Assembly: GCA_963665545.2 (NCBI GenBank)
Contig: CAXXKZ010000011.1
Span: 868,001 to 932,000, forward strand
Origin: G963665545 sp963665545
GTDB lineage: Bacteria > Pseudomonadota > Gammaproteobacteria > Xanthomonadales > SZUA-36
Direction of reading: 5' to 3'
Length of the DNA: 64,000 nt
The stretch's first letter is position 1, and every line of letters begins with the position of its first letter. The translations under genes were made by a program, and so were the position numbers. Positions 17,481 through 27,117 of this stretch are shown one piece after another. Below the pieces are notes generated by a model, which was not told the DNA's origin, made no database searches, and worked only from the letters and a program-made list of their open reading frames with translations.

Positions 17481-19229
17481 TCAGGCTGCCCGGTTCTCAG
17501 GTGCGTAGAGGTCAATGGGGGATGGTGATGCACCTTGGCCGGAATTCGCGGGACCCTTGCGCCACTGGTTGAATGCGCTCAACAGTGGCCTTCCATTCCA
17601 GCCGCTTTCGGTGCCGGCTCGGAAACCCACGGCATCAAGCGCGTACAGTTCAACGCTCAGATTCTCATCGCCCGCCGCGCCCGCGAATTCCAGCAGACTG
17701 CCGGCTGTATCTGCAGGGCCGAAGCGCTTTAGCCAGGCCTGCAGCGCCCGCCGTGCAGCAACGGCATCGTTGCCGGAACAGGCACGCTTGAAGGACTGCA
17801 AGACTTCCTTTTCATCCAGCCGGCGGATGGCAGCCTGATCCGTAGTACGCGCCTCGGGGCCTGAGCGCCGCAGGGCGAATACCAGAGTCACCAACCACAG
17901 GATTGCAAATAGCAGGGTCAACCAACGCCAATACGACGGCGCCGCATCAAGTTGCGCGACTTCGAGGTCATTTGCGGCTGGACCCGCCGGCGCCGCCGCC
18001 GCTGGCTGCGGCACCACGCTATCCAGCGCAGAAGGGAGCACCTCAACAGTGCTCGCTACCAGCACAGAGGTGCGCTCAACATTGGCCAGCGTATCCCACC
18101 AGGTTACCGATATTTCCGGCAGGACGAGCCTGCCGGCTGTTTCCGGCACGACCGCGTAGCGAAATTCCTTGTGGCCCAGCACCCAGGCGCCATCGTCGCG
18201 ACTGATGCCCTGCGGTTGGTCAGGATAAATTCGCACGTTCTTGATTTCCGGCCACTCCGGTTCGGCAATCATGTTTTCTTCCAGGCCGACGGCATCAATG
18301 ATCACCGTACGAGTGACCGGTTCTCCAACCCTCAACTCATTGGTCTCAGAAATTTTCTGGGAAAGACTATAGGCCCGCGCGGGCTGCCATCCCTGCCCGC
18401 TGAAGCCGGCCGGCTTGGGCTTGATGGTCAGACTGATCTGATCACTCTCCACACGGATTCGCCGCCCGCGCACCGTGGGCTGCCACAATCGGTCTGAGCG
18501 GCGCTCGACCAGCCGGCCGCTGAGTTGCAGCGGCGGAATGGTCATGCTGCCCGAGCGTTCCGGGAAAACCGCGTAGTGACGTTCCAGCACGCGGTAGCGC
18601 TGGCCATTGCGTTCGGCTTGAAAGGGTACTTCGTCCAGCAGTCGCACCGATGCCTGGGTCGGCTCTGGCTGCGAAATGGCGGCCTCGGTCAGGTTTTGCT
18701 GGTAAAAAACGCGCACGGTCAGCCCGAGCTGTGCATGGACGTAATGCGGCCCTTCTTCGGGTGTCACCTCGACCTCGATAAACACCGGCGGCACCTCACC
18801 GGGTGCCGGTTGCGGAGCCGGGTCGACCCGGAGCGAAATGGGGCGGGTAGTCTGTTGGCCTATCTTCAGGGCAGGAATGGTGAGATTGCCCTGCCGCGTC
18901 GGCTCCAGTGTCACCATCAACCTGACCACTGCAGATTGCTTGCCGTTGACAATCGACATCTGTGTTTCGGAACGCCGGTCAATGACGGCGAAGTCCCCTT
19001 CAAGGGGTGACAAATCGGGCTCCACACTTTGCTGTGGATCGTTGGTCTGAAGAATCAGTGTGACAGTTTCCCCCTGCACAATCCGGTCGCGGTCGAGCCT
19101 CGCCACGACCTCGGCGGCCGACACGAGCGCAGATTGCAGGCCGAGCGCTATTAGCAGGCTTAGCACGACCCAGGGCGAGATGCTGGTGGCCGACCGGGCA
19201 GCAGCCGGGTGCTTGCTCATTGTATCCAT
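17481..19229 (-). CDS. batD: BatD family protein
   Basis: Exported membrane-anchored protein of the Bat (aerotolerance) operon. From the ATG at 19229 it has 582 residues. There is an N-terminal signal or anchor helix (about residues 18-38), an extended beta-rich periplasmic region with the BatD features RDRIVQGETVTLIL and PALKIGQQTTRPI, and a transmembrane helix near residue 438 (WLTLLFAILWLVTLVFAL) before a cytoplasmic tail. TGATG overlaps the stop of the upstream gene, which decides the start; a GTG at 19235 is possible. It is the last gene of the moxR operon. The molecular function is not established in the family. Confidence 0.88.
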   Translation of the reverse strand: MDTMSKHPAAARSATSISPWVVLSLLIALGLQSALVSAAEVVARLDRDRIVQGETVTLILQTNDPQQSVEPDLSPLEGDFAVIDRRSETQMSIVNGKQSAVVRLMVTLEPTRQGNLTIPALKIGQQTTRPISLRVDPAPQPAPGEVPPVFIEVEVTPEEGPHYVHAQLGLTVRVFYQQNLTEAAISQPEPTQASVRLLDEVPFQAERNGQRYRVLERHYAVFPERSGSMTIPPLQLSGRLVERRSDRLWQPTVRGRRIRVESDQISLTIKPKPAGFSGQGWQPARAYSLSQKISETNELRVGEPVTRTVIIDAVGLEENMIAEPEWPEIKNVRIYPDQPQGISRDDGAWVLGHKEFRYAVVPETAGRLVLPEISVTWWDTLANVERTSVLVASTVEVLPSALDSVVPQPAAAAPAGPAANDLEVAQLDAAPSYWRWLTLLFAILWLVTLVFALRRSGPEARTTDQAAIRRLDEKEVLQSFKRACSGNDAVAARRALQAWLKRFGPADTAGSLLEFAGAAGDENLSVELYALDAVGFRAGTESGWNGRPLLSAFNQWRKGPANSGQGASPSPIDLYAPENRAA

Positions 19230-20950
19230 CACCACACTTCACTCTCATCTTCGGGGGCGCCGCGGCGCTGGTGTTCGTTGCGAAACTTGCGTCTCAACAG
19301 CCCACCAGGGTCATCTGGAATGCGGTTGAGCCATTGCTCCATGGCCTGGGCGTCTTCCTCACTCCAGGCTTCCTGGTAGTCAATCTGCTCCTCCTGGGAC
19401 TGGGCGTTCTCGCCTTCCGCCTGACTCTCGTCTTCGCCTTCCTGCTCCTGGGATTCCTCGTCCTGGTCGCCTTCCTCATCCGACTGTTCCGAGTCCTCGC
19501 TTTGTTCCTGGTCATCCGAGGACTCGCCGTCCTGCGACTCACCATCCTGTTGTTGCTGCTGTTCCTGCTCCTGCTTCATCTTCTCGACCAGGACGCGATT
19601 GAAAATAGCATCCTCCATGCCAGGTGTGATGGCCAGTGCTTCATCGTAGGCCTCGAGCGCGCCCTCCAATTCACCGGCATGGGCCATGGCATTGCCCCGG
19701 TTGAAACTCAGATCGGCCGGGTTTTCTGCCTGATCCGCGGCCCCGGCGCGCATCCAGGCTTCGGTGGCGTTGACGAATTCGTCGCTGCGATACCAGGCCT
19801 CACCAGCCAGGGCCGGATCTTTTGCCAGAGATGCTGCCGCTGGCGCGTCATCGTTCTGCAGAGCGGACCAGGCCTGCTGATCCTTGCGCAGCCACAGGTC
19901 ATCCCACCAGTCAGCCTGCGCAGCAGGTGAAAACACGGATGCAGGTATCAGCACGACAGCGATCGAAAACAACAAGCCCTGGCGGAAACCAAAGACTGCA
20001 ATCGGCAGCAGTAGAAGCACCAGCCACGGCCCCAGGTCTTTCCAGCGCTCGCCCATGGCATCATCGCGCAGGCTGAATTCCGATCCATCGCCATCGCGCC
20101 ACAATTCCACGCCTTCGCCCTGACTGCTTAACTCCGTATATCGCCCACCCCCAATATCCGCCAGTTTCCGCAGTGCCTGACGGTCGAGCCGTGAAATCAC
20201 CACATTGCCACGCCGGTCATTGATGAAACCCGATCCACTTGGAATGGGCGCCCCATCTGGCGTGCCCACCGCAAGGACGGAGGTCACGATCCCGGAGTCG
20301 TACAATTCCCGCGCTTTGGCGGCGGCCCGGCTATCGACTGAATCGGTCACCAGCAGCACTTCGCCGGAGCCCAGTCCCGCCCGCTTAAGCAGTTCACCGG
20401 CCATTTCCATGGCGAGATCTGCCCTGCTGCCGGCGACCGGTACGATATCGGGCTGTAGCGCTGGCAGCAGGTTGGCGATGGTGTTCATGTCACTGGTCAG
20501 GGGACACACGACATAGGCATCCCCGGCATAGGACACCAGACCCACCTGGCCTTCCACCGTTTGATCGAGCAGATCAGCGAGTCGGTAACGGGCTTGGGTC
20601 AGGCGATTGGGTTTCAGGTCATTGGCAAGCATTGACAGCGACAGATCCAGTGCAATGACGCGAGCGCCGCTGGCAGAATAAGACTGATCGGGCAATTTTT
20701 CCCAGCTCGGCCCTGCCAGAGCAAGAATCGCAATCAGCAATGCCGTCCCGGAGAGCAGATACTTGCCGCGGTTACTCTGTGCTTCGCCCTGGCGCACGCT
20801 CAGCCAACGCAGCAGGTGCGGGTCGCAGACCCGCGCCCAGTCGCCCGAGGGGCGGCGCAAGTAACGCCACAACCAGGGCACCGCTGCAACCAGTGGAAGG
20901 GCCCAAAGCCACAGTGGCCTGATGAAATGAATCCACTCCGACTCAGCCAT
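19229..20950 (-). CDS. BatB/BatC-type fusion: VWA domain plus TPR and acidic tail
   Basis: A membrane protein of 573 residues from the ATG at 20950. Two N-terminal helices (near residues 13-28 and 65-80) precede a von Willebrand A domain with the MIDAS motif ALDLSLSM near residue 98. Another helix lies near 310. From about 380 come TPR-like repeats (AWMRAGAADQAENPADLSFN and following), then a strongly acidic Gln/Glu/Ser/Asp-rich tail from about 460 to 530. BatB and BatC are separate in many bacteria; here they are one chain. The start overlaps the batA stop by eight bases. It probably interacts with BatA and MoxR at the inner membrane. Confidence 0.88.
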   Translation of the reverse strand: MAESEWIHFIRPLWLWALPLVAAVPWLWRYLRRPSGDWARVCDPHLLRWLSVRQGEAQSNRGKYLLSGTALLIAILALAGPSWEKLPDQSYSASGARVIALDLSLSMLANDLKPNRLTQARYRLADLLDQTVEGQVGLVSYAGDAYVVCPLTSDMNTIANLLPALQPDIVPVAGSRADLAMEMAGELLKRAGLGSGEVLLVTDSVDSRAAAKARELYDSGIVTSVLAVGTPDGAPIPSGSGFINDRRGNVVISRLDRQALRKLADIGGGRYTELSSQGEGVELWRDGDGSEFSLRDDAMGERWKDLGPWLVLLLLPIAVFGFRQGLLFSIAVVLIPASVFSPAAQADWWDDLWLRKDQQAWSALQNDDAPAAASLAKDPALAGEAWYRSDEFVNATEAWMRAGAADQAENPADLSFNRGNAMAHAGELEGALEAYDEALAITPGMEDAIFNRVLVEKMKQEQEQQQQQDGESQDGESSDDQEQSEDSEQSDEEGDQDEESQEQEGEDESQAEGENAQSQEEQIDYQEAWSEEDAQAMEQWLNRIPDDPGGLLRRKFRNEHQRRGAPEDESEVW

Positions 20951-21965
20951 GTGCAATCCTCACCGAAGCCAGTGGGCGGATGGCCAACAGAATCGCCGCC
21001 AGCCCGATCAGGAAGCCGATGCCCAGCGGCCAAAAAAACAATTCATCAATCGGGCGAATAATTTCCTCGTCGCTTTCTACCGGTTCGAGTTCGTCCAATT
21101 GCTCATAGATTTGCGCCAGCGATTCAGCGTCGCGGGCGCGAAAATAAGCACCCCCGGTGCGTTCCGCAATCGCTGTCAGCGTATCTTCATCGAGATCGGC
21201 CGATGGATTGACCATGCGCGAGCCAAAGAAATCCTGCACCATCATTTCGTCGGCCCCAACCCCCACTGTGTAGATACGCAAGCCTTCGCGGGCGGCGAAC
21301 TCAGTCGCCTGCAAGGGCTGGACTTCGCCTGAGGTATTTGCGCCATCCGTCAACAGTATCAACACGCGATCGCTGGCCGCATCTTCCCGCAAGCGCTTGA
21401 CGGCCAGACCGATGGCATCACCTATGGCGGTCTCCCGCCCGGCCAGGCCGATCTCTGATTCCTCCAGTAAAATCGCGGTGGTCTCTGTGTCGAATGTCAG
21501 CGGCGTCTGCAGATAGGCGCGGCTGCCGAACAGAATCAAGCCGACACGATCCCCACGCCGGCGCTGGATGAATTCGCCGGCCACCTGCTTGACCATGGAC
21601 AACCGGTTGACCGGGCGATTTGCCAGGATCATATCCTGGGTGTCCATGCTGCCGGAGATATCAACCGCCAACAGCAAGTCACGGCCGGTAATCGGAAAAG
21701 ACTCGATTTCGCCCACCCATTGTGGCCGCGCGGCTGCCAGCAGCAGACCCAACCAGACGAGGGCGGCTGCGCCGGCCAGCAGCGGTCGACGCATCCAGCC
21801 TCCGCGCGAATCGGTAATCGCTGCATACCAGGGTACCTTAAGCGCCTGCATGCCGGTCTGAGGCGCCGGAGAAAGAAATTTTCTGAGCAACCACGGCAGC
21901 GACAGGGCGAGCAAAACCCAGGGCCACGCCAGCAGCAGTCCTGAAGACACCAGGGGATCAGCCAT
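20943..21965 (-). CDS. batA: BatA-type VWA domain membrane protein
   Basis: A 340-residue inner-membrane protein. Hydrophobic helices lie near residues 8-26, 62-78 and 315-335, and between them is a VWA domain with a full MIDAS signature (AVDISGSMDTQD near residue 95, the threonine region TPLTFDTETTA, and LLTDGANTSGE). VWA domains bind ligands through a divalent metal. It overlaps the DUF4381 gene upstream by eight bases and the BatB/C gene downstream by eight bases, so translation is coupled along the operon. Confidence 0.9.
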   Translation of the reverse strand: MADPLVSSGLLLAWPWVLLALSLPWLLRKFLSPAPQTGMQALKVPWYAAITDSRGGWMRRPLLAGAAALVWLGLLLAAARPQWVGEIESFPITGRDLLLAVDISGSMDTQDMILANRPVNRLSMVKQVAGEFIQRRRGDRVGLILFGSRAYLQTPLTFDTETTAILLEESEIGLAGRETAIGDAIGLAVKRLREDAASDRVLILLTDGANTSGEVQPLQATEFAAREGLRIYTVGVGADEMMVQDFFGSRMVNPSADLDEDTLTAIAERTGGAYFRARDAESLAQIYEQLDELEPVESDEEIIRPIDELFFWPLGIGFLIGLAAILLAIRPLASVRIAHG

Positions 21966-22455
21966 ATTGCTTCACCCATGATCGGGCGCACCGATCCAGT
22001 GCGGCGGCGTCAAAATTGGGCAGCGGCAGGTAGGGTCCCACGGCCAGCACCTCCACCGCAGAACTGTGTTCAGTGCTGATCAGCTGTTGGATAAAGTCCA
22101 CCCATTCCTCACCCTGCAAGCGTACAGCCTGCGTCCCTGGAAACGCGCGCAGGGCCACCGCCCGAAAAAACCGATTCATTGCAGCCAGGTAATCATGCGG
22201 CGCCTGGGCCGGGTCCCACTGCTGCGGTAACGCCGCGAGGACATCCATCAAATGGCGTTTCCGCCGGGCAATGAGAAAACGCTTCCAGGCCCGCCGCAAC
22301 ACGTACAACAGGCCAACCAACAGCAGCGCTGCCAACAGCCACCAGCCCGGAGCGGGTGGCCAAAGTACGGGTTCAGCGACAGCATGTATATCCTTCAACT
22401 GCTCGAGCAGCGGCGACTGCATTGATGGTGGTGTGGGCGTGGCTTGTGCTTGCAT
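21958..22455 (-). CDS. DUF4381 membrane protein of the moxR/bat operon
   Basis: A 165-residue protein with one transmembrane helix at about residues 36-53 (APGWWLLAALLLVGLLYVL), preceded by the usual LEQLKDIHAV segment and followed by a basic stretch and a helical cytoplasmic domain (YLAAMNRFFRAVALRAFPG). This pattern matches DUF4381, regularly found between DUF58 and batA genes. Its role is unknown. It starts five bases after the DUF58 stop. Confidence 0.85.
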   Translation of the reverse strand: MQAQATPTPPSMQSPLLEQLKDIHAVAEPVLWPPAPGWWLLAALLLVGLLYVLRRAWKRFLIARRKRHLMDVLAALPQQWDPAQAPHDYLAAMNRFFRAVALRAFPGTQAVRLQGEEWVDFIQQLISTEHSSAVEVLAVGPYLPLPNFDAAALDRCARSWVKQYG

Positions 22456-22460
22456 GGCTA

Positions 22461-23414
22461 TTACAATGGACGGCCAACCAATATCCTGAGTTCCCGGCCA
22501 AGTACGTCAACCGGATCATCATCCGTGTGCAGCACGATCCAACCACACTGATGTTTCTGGAACAAGCGGCGAGGTTCGTTCAGATGCGCCGAACTCATCG
22601 TCTCGAAGCGTTGACGCGCCGAGCCGGTGCTGGTATCGAGCACCGAGGAATCCAGCCCGTCTGTTATGGGATAGCGCCCACGTGGTAATTCGTGCTCGGA
22701 TACGTCCAGGACCTGGCAGCCGATCACGTCATTGTGTTGCCGCAGCCGCGACAGGTGCCGGTTGCAGGCTTCGTCCAGCGAAAAGAAGTCGCTGATGATG
22801 ATGACCAGGCTGCCGGGGCGAACCGCGTGACGCACCCGTTCCAGAGCTGCCGAGAGGGGTTCGGTCTGCACCACGGGACGGGCGTTTTGCGCAGTGGGGT
22901 TGAGCCAATCAATCAGGCCCTGAATCATGCGCATCGCACCGCGTCGCCCACCGGCAGGACGCAATTCTCGGTGGGCGCCCGGGGCAAAAAGAAAACCCCC
23001 GATGCGGTCTCCGCGCCGGACTGCGGACCAGGCTATTGCTGCCGCCATTTGCCCGGCGGCGACGGACTTGAGCATTCGTCGGGTGCCGAAAAACAGGCTG
23101 GGGTTCACATCCAGCACGATCAGCACCGGCCGCTCGCGTTCTTCCTGGAAAATCTTTGTGTGCGGCTTGCCGGTTCGGGCGGTCACCCGCCAGTCCATGT
23201 TACGAATATCGTCGCCGGGCATGTAATTGCGCGATTCTACGAAATCCATGCCGCGCCCTCGAAATCTCGACCGGTAAGCGCCAGCCATTGCAGAGGCCGC
23301 CGGTTGGCGCATGGGCAGTCTCAAGGCGTGGCAGCGCGGGCGCAGGGCGATAAGTTCCTCCGCCTGCAGATGAATGCCGTCGCCTTGCGTCCGGACCGCC
23401 CGATCGCCAATCAT
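22461..23414 (-). CDS. DUF58 domain-containing protein
   Basis: A 317-residue soluble protein. The DUF58 signature RGRGMDFVESRNYMPGDD with DIRNMDWRVTARTG near residues 52-84 is clear, followed by a VWA-like fold (LIVLDVNPSLFFGTR; LVIIISDFFSLDE). It overlaps the moxR stop by four bases. DUF58 proteins accompany MoxR ATPases and VWA proteins and are thought to take part in protein assembly or metal insertion; the client is unknown. Confidence 0.9.
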   Translation of the reverse strand: MIGDRAVRTQGDGIHLQAEELIALRPRCHALRLPMRQPAASAMAGAYRSRFRGRGMDFVESRNYMPGDDIRNMDWRVTARTGKPHTKIFQEERERPVLIVLDVNPSLFFGTRRMLKSVAAGQMAAAIAWSAVRRGDRIGGFLFAPGAHRELRPAGGRRGAMRMIQGLIDWLNPTAQNARPVVQTEPLSAALERVRHAVRPGSLVIIISDFFSLDEACNRHLSRLRQHNDVIGCQVLDVSEHELPRGRYPITDGLDSSVLDTSTGSARQRFETMSSAHLNEPRRLFQKHQCGWIVLHTDDDPVDVLGRELRILVGRPL

Positions 23415-24463
23415 GGAACCGGGACCAGCTCCAGTAATCTGTCCACCAACTGGTCAACGCTTACACCGTCGGCTTCTGCTTCATAGGACAGCAGAACGCG
23501 GTGACGCATCACGTCATGCACCACCGAATGAATGTCGTCCGGTGAGACGTAATCCCGACCATCAAGCCAGGCGCGAGCACGTGCCGTGCGATCAATCGCG
23601 ATGGTGGCGCGGGGACTGCCGCCATAACTGACCAGGTGCTGCATGTTTTCATCCCACGCTCCGGGATCACGGGTCGCCAGCACAAGTTGGACAATGTATT
23701 CCTCCAGCGCCGGCGCCAGGTAGAGATCCAACACACCCCTCTGCGCGGCGAATACCTGTTCCTGGGTGACCAACACGGTCGCATCCGCCACATGCCCAAG
23801 TTCATCGCGCGCCTGCTGTCGCGCCAGGTTGAGAATAGCCTGTTCAGCCTGTGCATCGGGGTAACCGATCGAAACCTGCATCAGGAAGCGGTCGAGCTGC
23901 GCCTCCGGCAAGGGATAAGTGCCCTCCTGCTCAATCGGGTTCTGCGTTGCCATCACGAGAAACAGCTGGGGCAGGCGATAGGTGACCCGCCCGACAGTTA
24001 CCTGGTGCTCACCCATGGCTTCAAGCAACGCGGACTGTACCTTGGCCGGGGCCCGGTTGACTTCGTCAGCGAGAATCAGATTGTGGAATATGGGGCCTTG
24101 CTGGAATTCAAATGTGCCTTCCTGCGGCCGGTAAATTTCGGTGCCGGTTAGATCTGCGGGGAGTAAGTCGGGGGTGAACTGAATGCGGTGCCAGTCACCT
24201 TCTATGCGTTCGGCAATCACCTTGATGGCCGTGGTCTTGGCGAGGCCCGGCGCGCCCTCTACCAGCAGGTGGCCGTTGGAAAGCAAGGCGATCAACAGTC
24301 GCTCCATCAACCTCTGCTGGCCGATAATCAGTTCGTTCGCGGCCGTATTGAGCTCGTTGAAGGCCACCCGCGCACTCGCTTCCATTGCACTGATTTCCGG
24401 TCGCTCGTTAGCGACCGCAAGATCTACAGCAGCGCTTGCCGCTGGACTATTTTGTCGTTCCAT
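23411..24463 (-). CDS. moxR: MoxR family AAA+ ATPase
   Basis: A chaperone-like ATPase of 350 residues from the ATG at 24463, which has AGGA about eight bases upstream. A longer open frame to 24709 runs into priA and lacks family resemblance. Walker A is GAPGLAKTTA near residue 60, Walker B ILADEVNRAPAK near 123, sensor I ATQNPIEQEGTYPLPEAQLD, and sensor II SPRATIAIDRTARARA near 295. It heads the operon moxR-DUF58-DUF4381-batA-batB/C-batD, linked in other bacteria to envelope stress and oxygen tolerance. Confidence 0.94.
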   Translation of the reverse strand: MERQNSPAASAAVDLAVANERPEISAMEASARVAFNELNTAANELIIGQQRLMERLLIALLSNGHLLVEGAPGLAKTTAIKVIAERIEGDWHRIQFTPDLLPADLTGTEIYRPQEGTFEFQQGPIFHNLILADEVNRAPAKVQSALLEAMGEHQVTVGRVTYRLPQLFLVMATQNPIEQEGTYPLPEAQLDRFLMQVSIGYPDAQAEQAILNLARQQARDELGHVADATVLVTQEQVFAAQRGVLDLYLAPALEEYIVQLVLATRDPGAWDENMQHLVSYGGSPRATIAIDRTARARAWLDGRDYVSPDDIHSVVHDVMRHRVLLSYEAEADGVSVDQLVDRLLELVPVP

Positions 24464-24502
24464 AGTTTGGTCCTGAGATACGCCATGCCAATTCGTGCGG
24501 GG

Positions 24503-24508
24503 AGTATA
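24503..24508 (-). promoter_or_regulatory. Possible -10 element of the moxR/bat operon
   Basis: TATACT on the minus strand, about 33 bases before the moxR ribosome site, in an AT-rich 196-bp gap after priA. The best -35 at 17-bp spacing is only TTCATT. The operon needs a promoter here because priA ends at 24660. Confidence 0.35.
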
Positions 24509-24659
24509 CATTTTGCCGATAAGGTAATGAAATTTTGAGTCGTGGGACTCTGAATCAAGTTGTATCGCGTTGTTAGTGTCATTGGTCACGTGATTAGACG
24601 CAATGAGCCAATATTTCCACAAGAAAAACAATCGAGGTTGCCGGTGAAATGTGACCCGC

Positions 24660-26843
24660 CTACAGTTCCTGCGGGTCGATATCCACGCCCCAACGCACCT
24701 TGCGGGCACTGGGGAGACTACGCACCTGCCCCAGCCAGGCGTCCATCTGCTGGTGCAGTCCCGATCTTGAGCCGCCCTGTACCATCAAGTACATGCGCAG
24801 GCGACCGCCACGCCTTTCCATGATTGCCGGCACGGGCCCGCATGCTGTCGCCTCGCCCGGGGGCCAAAGCGCCAGCGCATCGGAAAGAAAATCCTGCACC
24901 TGTTCACGCTGGTGAGCGTCAGCTCTTAGCATCGCCTGGTAGCCATAAGGCGGCAGCCCCGCGGCCTGGCGCTCATTGAGCATAAATCGGGCGAACGCTT
25001 CATAGCCCTGCTGCAACAGTAATTGAATCGCCTGATTCTCCGGGTGCATGGTCTGCAATATCACGGTGCCCGCCTTTTCCGCCCTGCCGGCGCGCCCGGC
25101 AACTTGCTGTGCCAGTTGCCCGAGGTGTTCGAGCGCCCTGAAGTCAGCGCTGTAAAGAGCCTGATCGACATTGACAATGACCACCAGCGTGACGTTGGGA
25201 AAGTGGTGCCCCTTGGCCAACATCTGGGTGCCCACCATGATGCAGGGCTCCCCCCTCCTGACCTGCTCTATTTGTCGATCCATGGCGCCTTTGATGCTGG
25301 TTTTGTCTCGGTCAAATCGTAGAATCGAAGCGCCCTGAAAATGTCTCTCCAATTCCTCTTCAATCTGCTGGGTGCCCTCGCCGGCGGGGCACAAAGCATC
25401 CGCACGGCATTCGGGACAGTATTGCGGCACCCCGAGTTGCCGACCACAGTGGTGGCAGCAGAGCTTTTCCATACTGCGGTGCCAGGTCAAATGGGCATCG
25501 CAACGGTCGCACTCGGCGTGCCAACTGCACTGTTGGCACATCAGTACAGGTGCGTAGCCACGCCGGTTGAGAAAAACCATGACCTGCTCGTCTCTTTGCA
25601 GCGCTTTTCCAATCGATTGCACAGTGGTCTGTGCAAGACCGTGGATGGCCGCGTGCTGCGCCATATCGAGTACCCGCCAGACCGGTAGGCTCGCCCGGTT
25701 CGCGCGTCGGCGCAGCCGATGCCAGATGTAGCGACCCGTGGCGGCATTGTGAATCGACTCCAGAGACGGCGTTGCACTGCCAAGCACCACCGGGATGTTC
25801 AGTTCCGCCGCTCGCTTGATGGCCACATCTCGGGCTGAATGGCGAAATCCGTCGTGCTGTTTGAAAGAGCCGTCATGCTCTTCATCCAAAATGATCAGGC
25901 CGAGCTGCGGCATGGGTGTAAACAGCGCAGAGCGGGTTCCCAGCACCAACCTTGCGCGTCCGGTGCGCGCATTTTCCCACGCGGCCAATCGCTCTGCGCC
26001 CGACAAATGGGAATGAATGACTGCCGGTTCGATGCCCAACCGTTGTCTGAAGCGCCGAATCAGCTGGGGGGTAAGGCCGATCTCCGGCACCAGCACCAAC
26101 GCCTGACGCTCGCGATCGAATGTCCGCGCCAACAGGCGCATGTACACCTCTGTTTTGCCACTACCGGTTACCCCGTCCAGCAGGTGGCAATAAAAACCAT
26201 CCGCAGCACTGCTGATCGCCGCAAATGCCTTTTGTTGTTCATTTGTAAGCTCTGGTCCAGGTTTGGTTTCCGTCGCCGCCGGCTGTAGAGATTCTTGAAT
26301 AAGCCAACCTCGTGCTGCCAGCCTTTTTACCGTGGCCCGCCAGCGTGGACCCATTTCTGACATGCTTTCAAATGGCCTGGGGCCTTTTTTTAGACGTTTC
26401 AGGAAAGCGAATTGGGCAGGCGCACGACCCGCCCCTTCCGCCAATCGTTGAAGCCCGGCGTCCGTCAAACGCAACTGGGTTGGCGGCTCGGGTAAGCTGC
26501 CGGTCGCCTGGCGCAGCGCCGGGGGCAGTGCACCAAGCAGGATTTCGCCCGGTGCATGCTTGTAATACCGCGCGCACCAGTCGAGTAATTCCAGCAACTT
26601 ATCGTCAAGCAAGACAACGTCGTCGAGTATTTTTTCCAAGTGGAGCAATCGCCCTTGCGGCAATTCACTGGTAGCCTTCTTGGCCACGACAACGCCCACC
26701 AACCTCCTGCCGCCTAATGGGGCCAGGACTCTTTGCCCCCTTTGCGGGCTTGCCCCACCACGCAAGGGCAGATAGTCAAACAGATGAGGCAGCGGTACCG
26801 CCAACGCCACAACCAGAATTCGTTCTTCACCGACCACACCCAT
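24660..26843 (-). CDS. priA: Primosomal protein N' (replication restart helicase PriA)
   Basis: 3'-5' helicase that reloads the replisome at stalled forks. It has 727 residues against 732 in E. coli. The N-terminal 3'-DNA-binding domain (residues 8-100) is followed by Walker A GVTGSGKTEVY near 227, LVPEIGLTPQL, the DEEHDGSFKQ Walker B, and a zinc-binding insertion with paired cysteines (CQQCSWHAECDRC, then CHHCG, CPECRADAL). Motif V/VI blocks VGTQMLAKGHHFPNV and QVAGRAGR are intact. It stands alone between two intergenic regions. Confidence 0.97.
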   Translation of the reverse strand: MGVVGEERILVVALAVPLPHLFDYLPLRGGASPQRGQRVLAPLGGRRLVGVVVAKKATSELPQGRLLHLEKILDDVVLLDDKLLELLDWCARYYKHAPGEILLGALPPALRQATGSLPEPPTQLRLTDAGLQRLAEGAGRAPAQFAFLKRLKKGPRPFESMSEMGPRWRATVKRLAARGWLIQESLQPAATETKPGPELTNEQQKAFAAISSAADGFYCHLLDGVTGSGKTEVYMRLLARTFDRERQALVLVPEIGLTPQLIRRFRQRLGIEPAVIHSHLSGAERLAAWENARTGRARLVLGTRSALFTPMPQLGLIILDEEHDGSFKQHDGFRHSARDVAIKRAAELNIPVVLGSATPSLESIHNAATGRYIWHRLRRRANRASLPVWRVLDMAQHAAIHGLAQTTVQSIGKALQRDEQVMVFLNRRGYAPVLMCQQCSWHAECDRCDAHLTWHRSMEKLCCHHCGRQLGVPQYCPECRADALCPAGEGTQQIEEELERHFQGASILRFDRDKTSIKGAMDRQIEQVRRGEPCIMVGTQMLAKGHHFPNVTLVVIVNVDQALYSADFRALEHLGQLAQQVAGRAGRAEKAGTVILQTMHPENQAIQLLLQQGYEAFARFMLNERQAAGLPPYGYQAMLRADAHQREQVQDFLSDALALWPPGEATACGPVPAIMERRGGRLRMYLMVQGGSRSGLHQQMDAWLGQVRSLPSARKVRWGVDIDPQEL

Positions 26844-26927
26844 AGTGCCACTATTCTACGCAAGTCGGGCTTTAATCTGTGCTCGCATCCACTGGCGAAG
26901 CCAGACCAAATTCAACGCCGTCGAGCA

Positions 26928-26985
26928 CAGGCCCGAGGAGCCGCACGTTTTGCCCGCAGGGCAAAGAGTAAGGTGACGAAGCCGT
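26928..26985 (+). repeat. 58-bp direct repeat, copy 1
   Basis: Begins CAGGCCCGAGGAGCCGCACG and ends GTGACGAAGCCGT. Identical to copy 2 except G to A near the end. It contains the small palindrome TGCCCGCAGGGCA. Confidence 0.85.
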
Positions 26986-27059
26986 AGGGCAGGCAACAAA
27001 GGAAGTGCGGCTTGCGCGCAGCGCACGAAGCGCTGACGAAGTGCCGTGGCCCGTGCGTG

Positions 27060-27117
27060 CAGGCCCGAGGAGCCGCACGTTTTGCCCGCAGGGCAAAGAG
27101 TAAGGTGACAAAGCCGT
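27060..27117 (+). repeat. 58-bp direct repeat, copy 2
   Basis: Same unit as 26928-26985 with 57 of 58 bases identical, 132 bases downstream in the same orientation. The high identity implies recent duplication or concerted copying. Confidence 0.85.

Noticed and set aside
24464..24709. N-terminal extension of MoxR up to 24709
   Set aside because: It would overlap the priA end and has no MoxR similarity; the ATG at 24463 has a ribosome site.
26872..27111. 79-residue minus-strand frame in the prc-priA gap
   Set aside because: It is the translation of the 58-bp repeats and palindromes; the repeated SPYSLPCGQNVRLLGP shows DNA-level repetition, not a protein.
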